A stretch of 64,000 nt of DNA. Source: Serratia quinivorans. GTDB lineage: Bacteria; Pseudomonadota; Gammaproteobacteria; Enterobacterales; Enterobacteriaceae. Shown piece by piece: positions 59,266 to 64,000 of the stretch (within the stretch, counting starts at the first letter, position 1; each line of letters opens with the position of its first letter). Both the position numbers and the translations under genes were made by a program. The stretch spans positions 744,001-808,000 of the forward strand of contig NZ_CAMKGL010000001.1 of assembly GCF_946227985.1 (NCBI RefSeq). The letters are read 5' to 3'. The notes beneath the pieces were generated by a model. That model was not told where the DNA came from. It saw only the letters and a program-made list of their open reading frames with translations, and searched no databases.

Positions 59266-60231
59266 ATGGCACAGAAAAATAAATGGCTGCAGCGCACGTT
59301 GCTGGCCAGCGCATTGATGATGGCCGGGCCGCTGAGCAGTGCGTCTGCGGCAGTGGTGACGTCTATACGGCCGGTGGGTTTTATCGCCGCGGCGATAGCC
59401 GATGGCGTGACGCCGACCGAAGTGCTGCTACCCGATGGCGCATCGCCGCACGATTTCGCGCTGCGGCCTTCCGATATCCAGCGCCTGCGTGCCGCCGATC
59501 TGGTGGTGTGGGTGGGGCCGGACATGGAAGCCTTTCTGGCCAAACCCTTAATCTCAATATCGGCTAACCGCCAGGTTGCCATCAGTGAATTGAGTGGGGT
59601 GAAACCTCTGCTGATGAAGGGTGAAGACGACGGTCACGACCATGAGCATGGCGATGATCATGCAGCCGATACGCATAATCATGCTGAAAATAATGAGGGG
59701 GATGGGCATCACCACGGCGAATATAATATGCACGTTTGGCTGTCCCCGGAAGTGGCAAAAGTGACCGCGATCGCGATTCACGACAGGTTATTGGAACTTA
59801 TGCCGCAAAATAAGGACAAATTAGACGCAAACCTGCGCCAGTTCGAGAATCTGCTGACGCAAACTGACAAAAATGTTGGTAACATGCTCAAGCCTGTGCA
59901 AGGCAAGGGATATTTTGTTTTTCATGATGCTTACGGCTACTTTGAGAAGCATTTCGGTTTGAGCCCGCTGGGCCATTTTACCGTTAATCCCGAAATCCAG
60001 CCTGGAGCACAGCGCTTACACCAAATTCGAACACAGTTGGTTGAGCAGAAAGCAGTATGCGTTTTTGCTGAGCCACAATTCAGGCCCGCCGTAATCAATG
60101 CGGTTGCCAAGGGGACCAAAGTGCGTTCTGGAACGCTGGATCCGCTGGGCACCGGCATCGCACTGGGTAAAGACAGCTACGGGAAATTCCTGACTCAGCT
60201 GTCAAACCAGTACGTGAGCTGCCTGAAGTAA
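59266..60231 (+). CDS. znuA: Zinc ABC transporter periplasmic binding protein ZnuA
   Basis: A 321-residue protein from the ATG at 59266 (MAQKNKW). It has a Sec signal peptide cut near ASA-AVVTS, the ZnuA start [20 protein letters not shown], and a His/Asp-rich mobile loop (about residues 120-155, with several HDH and HHH-type runs) typical of the zinc chaperone loop. [14 protein letters not shown] and the conserved Cys pair of ZnuA are present. An in-frame ATG at 59242 would sit too near the Zur box and is less likely. Confidence 0.95.
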   Translation: MAQKNKWLQRTLLASALMMAGPLSSASAAVVTSIRPVGFIAAAIADGVTPTEVLLPDGASPHDFALRPSDIQRLRAADLVVWVGPDMEAFLAKPLISISANRQVAISELSGVKPLLMKGEDDGHDHEHGDDHAADTHNHAENNEGDGHHHGEYNMHVWLSPEVAKVTAIAIHDRLLELMPQNKDKLDANLRQFENLLTQTDKNVGNMLKPVQGKGYFVFHDAYGYFEKHFGLSPLGHFTVNPEIQPGAQRLHQIRTQLVEQKAVCVFAEPQFRPAVINAVAKGTKVRSGTLDPLGTGIALGKDSYGKFLTQLSNQYVSCLK

Positions 60232-60252
60232 AGATTATGAGGATAAAATCGA

Positions 60253-61575
60253 GTGCAGCAGATAGTCAAAACTATCGCTCTGGCGTATAACAACCTGCCA
60301 CGGCCCCACCGCGTTATGCTGGGGTCGTTGACAGTGGTTACATTGGCCGTTGCCGTCTGGCGGCCTTTTGTTTATCACCCAGAACATAACCCCATCGTTA
60401 AGAGTATCGAATTAGAATCCAGCCAGTTACGGTCCTTGCTGCCAGAAGCCAGTGAGCCGATCGATCTTGACCAAGCCACCCCCGATGATGACATCCCACA
60501 GGATGAGCTGGACCAGAAGGTCGCCGGCGAGGATGGAGTGCATGAATATGTGGTTTCCACTGGCGACACCCTGGGCAGTATCCTGACCCAATATGGCATT
60601 GATATGTCGGACGTCACCCTGCTGGCATCGCAGAACCGCGATCTGCGTAATCTGAAAATTGGTCAACAGCTGTCATGGACAGTGAACGAGGCTGGCGATC
60701 TGCAGCGTTTGACCTGGGAAGTGTCCCGCCGCGAGACCCGTACTTACGATCGTACGGGCAACAGCTTTAAAGAAAGCCAGGAATCTCAACAGGGTGAATG
60801 GCGTAATAATGTGATCAGCGGCCGACTCAACGGCAGCTTTGTCACCAGCGCCGCTAACGCCGGCCTTAGCCGTGCTGAAATCAATGCGGTGATCAAAGCG
60901 CTGCAGTGGCAGTTGGACTTCCGCAAACTGCGCAAGGGCGATCAATTCTCGGTATTAATGTCTCGCGAACACTTTGATGGCAAGAGTGCGCAGAGCCAGT
61001 TGCTGGGTGTGCGCATGCGCACCGGCGGTAAGGATTACTACGCTATTCGTGCCGAAGACGGTAAATTCTACGATCGTCAAGGTTCCGGTCTGGCGAAAGG
61101 CTTTATGCGTTTCCCGACCATGAAGCAATTCCGCATTTCCTCAAACTTCAACCCACGCCGGGTTAACCCGGTCACCGGGCGCATTGCGCCGCATAAAGGC
61201 GTCGACTTTGCGATGCCGGTTGGCACCCCGGTGCTGGCCGTGGGTGACGGCGAAGTACTGATCGCCAAACGCAGTGGCGCTGCGGGTAACTATGTGGCCA
61301 TTCGTCATGGTCGCCAGTACACCACGCGTTATATGCATCTGAAAAAACTGTTGGTTAAGCCAGGTCAGAAAGTGAAGCGTGGCGATCGTATTGCGTTGTC
61401 CGGTAACACCGGCCGCTCTACCGGCCCACATCTGCACTTTGAAATGTGGACCAACCAACAGGCCGTGAACCCGTTGACGGCGAAGCTGCCGCGCTCTGAA
61501 GGGCTGACCGGTAAAGATCGCAGTGATTATCTGGCGCAGGTGAAGGAAGTCACCCCGCAGCTGCAGTTGGATTAA
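60253..61575 (+). CDS. mepM: Murein DD-endopeptidase MepM (YebA)
   Basis: A 440-residue periplasmic peptidoglycan hydrolase cutting D-Ala to meso-DAP cross-links. It has an N-terminal anchor, then a LysM-like domain (EYVVSTGDTLGSILTQYGI), a helical inhibitory or structural segment, and an M23 LytM domain. The zinc ligands are in HKGVDFAMPVG and HLHFEMW, and the catalytic His sits just before. The start is a GTG. Its level in E. coli is set by NlpI-Prc proteolysis. A terminator follows. Confidence 0.95.
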   Translation: MQQIVKTIALAYNNLPRPHRVMLGSLTVVTLAVAVWRPFVYHPEHNPIVKSIELESSQLRSLLPEASEPIDLDQATPDDDIPQDELDQKVAGEDGVHEYVVSTGDTLGSILTQYGIDMSDVTLLASQNRDLRNLKIGQQLSWTVNEAGDLQRLTWEVSRRETRTYDRTGNSFKESQESQQGEWRNNVISGRLNGSFVTSAANAGLSRAEINAVIKALQWQLDFRKLRKGDQFSVLMSREHFDGKSAQSQLLGVRMRTGGKDYYAIRAEDGKFYDRQGSGLAKGFMRFPTMKQFRISSNFNPRRVNPVTGRIAPHKGVDFAMPVGTPVLAVGDGEVLIAKRSGAAGNYVAIRHGRQYTTRYMHLKKLLVKPGQKVKRGDRIALSGNTGRSTGPHLHFEMWTNQQAVNPLTAKLPRSEGLTGKDRSDYLAQVKEVTPQLQLD

Positions 61576-61607
61576 TCCTTTGTTCGGGCGCTATGCGCCA
61601 GTGATAC

Positions 61608-61638
61608 CATCGGCCTGATTTCGGGCCGATGTTGTTTT
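61608..61638 (+). terminator. Terminator of mepM
   Basis: CATCGGCC (61608-61615) pairs with GGCCGATG (61624-61631), followed by TTGTTTT. Confidence 0.85.
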
Positions 61639-61720
61639 ATATTGGCGCTTCGCCGTGGTTAATTGCAAAATCAACCTTTGCAATTATGATTAGCCGAACC
61701 GCTAAGTTAAGAGCTTGTGC

Positions 61721-62689
61721 ATGCAAAACGAAAAAAAATCTAACTCAGAGTTCATCCCGCAATTTCAGAAAGCCTTTTACCACCCGCGCTACTGGGGCGT
61801 TTGGCTGGGAACCGGGCTGATGGCCGGTATTTCATTGGTGCCTGCGCGCTTGCGCGATCCGGTGCTGGGTGCCGTTGGCAAGCTGGCCGGCAAGGTGGCT
61901 AAAGGTGCCCGACGTCGTGCGCGCATCAACCTGCTGTATTGCTTGCCGGAAGTGCCGGAAAACGAGCGTGAGCACATCATTGATGAGATGTTTGCCACCG
62001 CGCCGCAGTCGATGATCCTGATGGCCGAACTGGCCTGCACCAAACCGGAAAAAGTGTTGAAGCGCGTTCGATGGCATGGCGAAGAGGTGCTGGATAAAAT
62101 CCGTGAGGAAGGGCGTAACGTGATTTTCCTGGTGCCGCATGGCTGGGCTGTAGACGTACCGGCAATGCTGATGGCGGCTCGCGGCCAGCCGATGGCTGCC
62201 ATGTTCCACAACCAGAGTAATCCATTAGTTGATTATCTGTGGAATACGGTGCGCCGTAAGTTCGGCGGCAGAATGCATGCGCGCAATGACGGCATCAAAC
62301 CGTTTATCAGCTCAGTGCGCCAGGGGTACTGGGGTTACTATCTGCCTGACCAAGATCACGGTGCCGAACACAGTGAGTTCGTCGACTTCTTCGCCACCTA
62401 TAAGGCGACGTTACCCGCGGTTGGACGTTTGATGAAGGTTTGCCGCGCGGCTATTGTGCCATTGTTCCCGGTCTATGACGGCAAAACCAGTATGCTGGAT
62501 GTTTATATTCGCCCGCCGATGGACGATTTGGCCACTGCCGATGACCACACTATTGCGCGTCGGATGAATGAAGAGGTGGAGAATCTGGTGGGACCGAACC
62601 CGGAACAGTACACCTGGATCCTCAAACTGTTGAAAACGCGTAAAGAAGGTGAGATTGAACCTTATTCGCGCGATGATTTATACCGCTAA
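61721..62689 (+). CDS. lpxM: Lipid A biosynthesis myristoyltransferase LpxM (MsbB)
   Basis: A 322-residue inner-membrane late acyltransferase adding the secondary myristate to Kdo2-lipid A. FYHPRYWGVWLGTG, FLVPHGWAVDVPAMLMA (His-x4-Asp catalytic pair), HARNDGIKPFISSVRQGYWG and YLPDQDHGAEHSEFVDFFAT all follow E. coli LpxM. The ATG at 61721 is chosen over a start two codons earlier. Its place after mepM is the same as in E. coli. Confidence 0.95.
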   Translation: MQNEKKSNSEFIPQFQKAFYHPRYWGVWLGTGLMAGISLVPARLRDPVLGAVGKLAGKVAKGARRRARINLLYCLPEVPENEREHIIDEMFATAPQSMILMAELACTKPEKVLKRVRWHGEEVLDKIREEGRNVIFLVPHGWAVDVPAMLMAARGQPMAAMFHNQSNPLVDYLWNTVRRKFGGRMHARNDGIKPFISSVRQGYWGYYLPDQDHGAEHSEFVDFFATYKATLPAVGRLMKVCRAAIVPLFPVYDGKTSMLDVYIRPPMDDLATADDHTIARRMNEEVENLVGPNPEQYTWILKLLKTRKEGEIEPYSRDDLYR

Positions 62690-62710
62690 GCGACCGTTTT
62701 CCTGGCGTCA

Positions 62711-62743
62711 AGGGCCAGTCTTCTCAGGGTGACTGGCCCTTTG
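62711..62743. terminator. Terminator between lpxM and the LRR gene
   Basis: AGGGCCAGTC (62711-62720) and GACTGGCCCT (62731-62740) form a perfect 10-bp stem, followed by TTTGTGTT. Converging genes share it. Confidence 0.8.
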
Positions 62744-62745
62744 TG

Positions 62746-63630
62746 TTAGATATGCACCATGCAACCCTGAGCCATTAGCGGCCCCAGAACGGCGGGGATC
62801 TGGGCAAAGTTGTTCCAACGCAGGTCTAACCGTCGCAGACGGGTCAACGCCGCCATGCTGTCAGGTAAGGTACTCAGGCGGTTGGCACGCAGGTCTAACG
62901 TGCTCAGGGTCGTCAACTGGCCAAAGTCCGCCGGTAACTGCTGTAGCTGATTAGTCCGCAGGTTGAGGTGAGTCAGGTTGGCCAACTGGCAGAATGCCGC
63001 CGGTAGCCGATTGATAGCGTTGTTTTCCAGATCCAGCACGGCCAGTTCAGACAACTGAGCTATTTCATTCGGCAGCGTGGCCAGACGGTTTTTCATCAAG
63101 TGCAGTTCCTGCAGCGCGGTCAACTGGCCGATGGTGGCAGGTAACGCACTAATTTGATTGTTGTACAGCCGCAGTTCTTGCAGATTACTGAGCTGCACAA
63201 CCGCTGGCGGCAGTTCACTGAGTTGGTTATCCGTCACGTTCAGATAGCGCAGCTGGTGCAGTTTGCCCAGCTCGATGGGTAGGTCGCGAAAGGCGTTGTC
63301 GCTCAAATACAAATAGGTCAGCTCACGCAGTTCACCAATACTTGCAGGGACGTTGGTGGCTTTATTGTGGCCGCAATCGAGCATGGCCAGCCGTTGAAGT
63401 TGACCAATTTCGCTCGGTAACGCATTGAGCTGGTTGCAGGAGATATTTAATACCTGCAGGTTGCGATGTTGCAAAATTTGCATCGGGAATTGGCGCAGTT
63501 GATTGTCGTACAGACTGATTTTCAGCAGAGAGTTGCCCCGCAGACTGACATCGTCCAGGTTTTCCAGCCCCTGGCCGTCAAGGTCCAGCGTTTGCGCATT
63601 GTGATTTTGCTGTGGGTGTTGATGAAGCAT
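62746..63630 (-). CDS. Leucine-rich-repeat protein with gapless 23-residue repeats
   Basis: A 294-residue protein made almost wholly of eleven consecutive LRR units of 23 residues (the last one cut short). Each unit has the form LxxLxLxxN followed by xLxxLPxxIxxL. A short N-terminal cap (residues 1-35) begins MLHQHPQQNHNAQ. There is no signal peptide, membrane helix or E3-ligase domain of the IpaH type. The consensus is nearer to SHOC2/PIRL-type eukaryotic LRRs than to IpaH repeats of 20 or 22 residues. The function is unknown; protein binding is expected. It lies between lpxM and pykA, which adjoin in E. coli. Confidence 0.88.
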   Translation of the reverse strand: MLHQHPQQNHNAQTLDLDGQGLENLDDVSLRGNSLLKISLYDNQLRQFPMQILQHRNLQVLNISCNQLNALPSEIGQLQRLAMLDCGHNKATNVPASIGELRELTYLYLSDNAFRDLPIELGKLHQLRYLNVTDNQLSELPPAVVQLSNLQELRLYNNQISALPATIGQLTALQELHLMKNRLATLPNEIAQLSELAVLDLENNAINRLPAAFCQLANLTHLNLRTNQLQQLPADFGQLTTLSTLDLRANRLSTLPDSMAALTRLRRLDLRWNNFAQIPAVLGPLMAQGCMVHI

Positions 63631-63694
63631 CGGTGGCTCTCCATTTGCCGTAACGGTGACTGGAGATGAGTTTATCAGGGGGAAGGGGGAAACG

Positions 63695-63727
63695 TAAAAA
63701 ATGCCGACCGAGTTAACGGCCGGCAGC
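63695..63727 (-). terminator. Terminator of pykA
   Basis: On the minus strand GCCGGCCG pairs with CGGTCGGC around a TTAACT loop (one G-U), followed by ATTTTTT. Confidence 0.8.
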
Positions 63728-63735
63728 AGTATATT

Positions 63736-64000
63736 TTATTCGACGCGCAGGATACGGCTGGTGTTGGTGGTACCCACGGTTTCCATCACGTCGCCCTGGG
63801 TGACGATCACCAGGTCGCCGGAGACCAGGAAACCTTTATCACGCAGGCGGTTAACCGCGTCATTGGCCGCGATAACGCCGTCATTATGGCTGTCGAAGTA
63901 CACTGGCGTAACGCCGCGGTACAGCGCAGTCAGGTTCAACGTGTGCTCATGGCGTGACATGGCGAAGATCGGCAGACCGGAGCTGATACGTGACATCATC
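63736..64000 (-). CDS. pykA: Pyruvate kinase II PykA, C-terminal end (5' part outside window)
   Basis: The last 87 residues of pyruvate kinase. [34 protein letters not shown] and [11 protein letters not shown] are C-terminal domain sequences, including the allosteric-site region. The gene end and its place next to lpxM follow E. coli pykA; pykF would not be here. The coding frame runs off the right edge. Confidence 0.93.
   Translation of the reverse strand, partial: MMSRISSGLPIFAMSRHEHTLNLTALYRGVTPVYFDSHNDGVIAANDAVNRLRDKGFLVSGDLVIVTQGDVMETVGTTNTSRILRVE

Overview
The window looks like chromosomal DNA of a Serratia species (Enterobacterales, Yersiniaceae). Most proteins are close, recognisable orthologues of Escherichia coli proteins. 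The gene order reproduces several E. coli blocks, but with extra genes between them that E. coli lacks at these places. I cannot assign the species from sequence alone. No tRNA, rRNA, CRISPR array, transposase or prophage structural gene was seen. The genes use ordinary enterobacterial codons and are almost all intact. The porin at the left edge and pyruvate kinase at the right edge are cut by the window.

Layout. 1-7.1 kb: porin 3' end, then small stress and envelope genes (a YmgB/AriR-like protein, yebW, kbp, several tiny membrane proteins, a pirin, a DUF1304 protein, an AraC-type regulator, yccJ, yecJ) and the yobH / mgrB-yebO cluster with a PhoP-box-like site. 7.2-11 kb: genes not found at this point in E. 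coli (NinX-like DUF2591, DUF4060, the phenylalanine permease pheP, a basic membrane protein, a metallo-beta-lactamase-fold hydrolase), followed by an 876-base gene-poor leader. 11.8-20.4 kb: yobF-cspC, a laccase-domain protein, rlmA, mntP behind a yybP-ykoY (Mn2+) riboswitch, yobD, manXYZ with an ERIC element between manX and manY, and yoaE. 20.6-28.6 kb: a hypothetical gene, pdeD, sdaA, nudL, pabB, a family-2 glycosyltransferase and yoaH. 28.6-32.6 kb: purT with a PurR box, dbpA, LexA-controlled yebG, yqfB and yebF. 32.8-43.5 kb: yceB, an ABC1/UbiB-family kinase-like gene, grxB, mdtH, rimJ, yceH, mviM, murJ and argS. 43.7-52.2 kb: yecM, a MalY/PatB-type C-S lyase, cutC, a run of tiny lipoprotein genes, cmoB-cmoA, yecN, yecE, yecD and an FmdB-type zinc ribbon. 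52.2-64 kb: aspS-nudB-yebC-ruvC-ruvA-ruvB, znuBC and znuA divergent around a Zur box, mepM, lpxM, a leucine-rich-repeat protein and the pykA 3' end.

How the parts work together. The envelope is a recurrent theme: porin, MurJ lipid II flippase, MepM endopeptidase, LpxM lipid A acyltransferase, MgrB feedback on PhoQ, and several lipoproteins. Metal homeostasis appears twice (mntP for Mn2+ export, znuABC for Zn2+ import). Translation and tRNA modification genes include argS, aspS, cmoAB, rlmA and dbpA. RuvABC and YebG are DNA-repair functions.

Nothing here is a clear new multi-gene defence or biosynthetic system. The least explained pieces are the tandem 22-24-residue lipoproteins at 47.2-47.9 kb, a possible structured RNA at about 2.28-2.40 kb, pairs of tiny membrane proteins, the LRR protein with a gapless 23-residue period, and several long leaders. 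Family assignments are by eye from remembered homologues; no database search was run.
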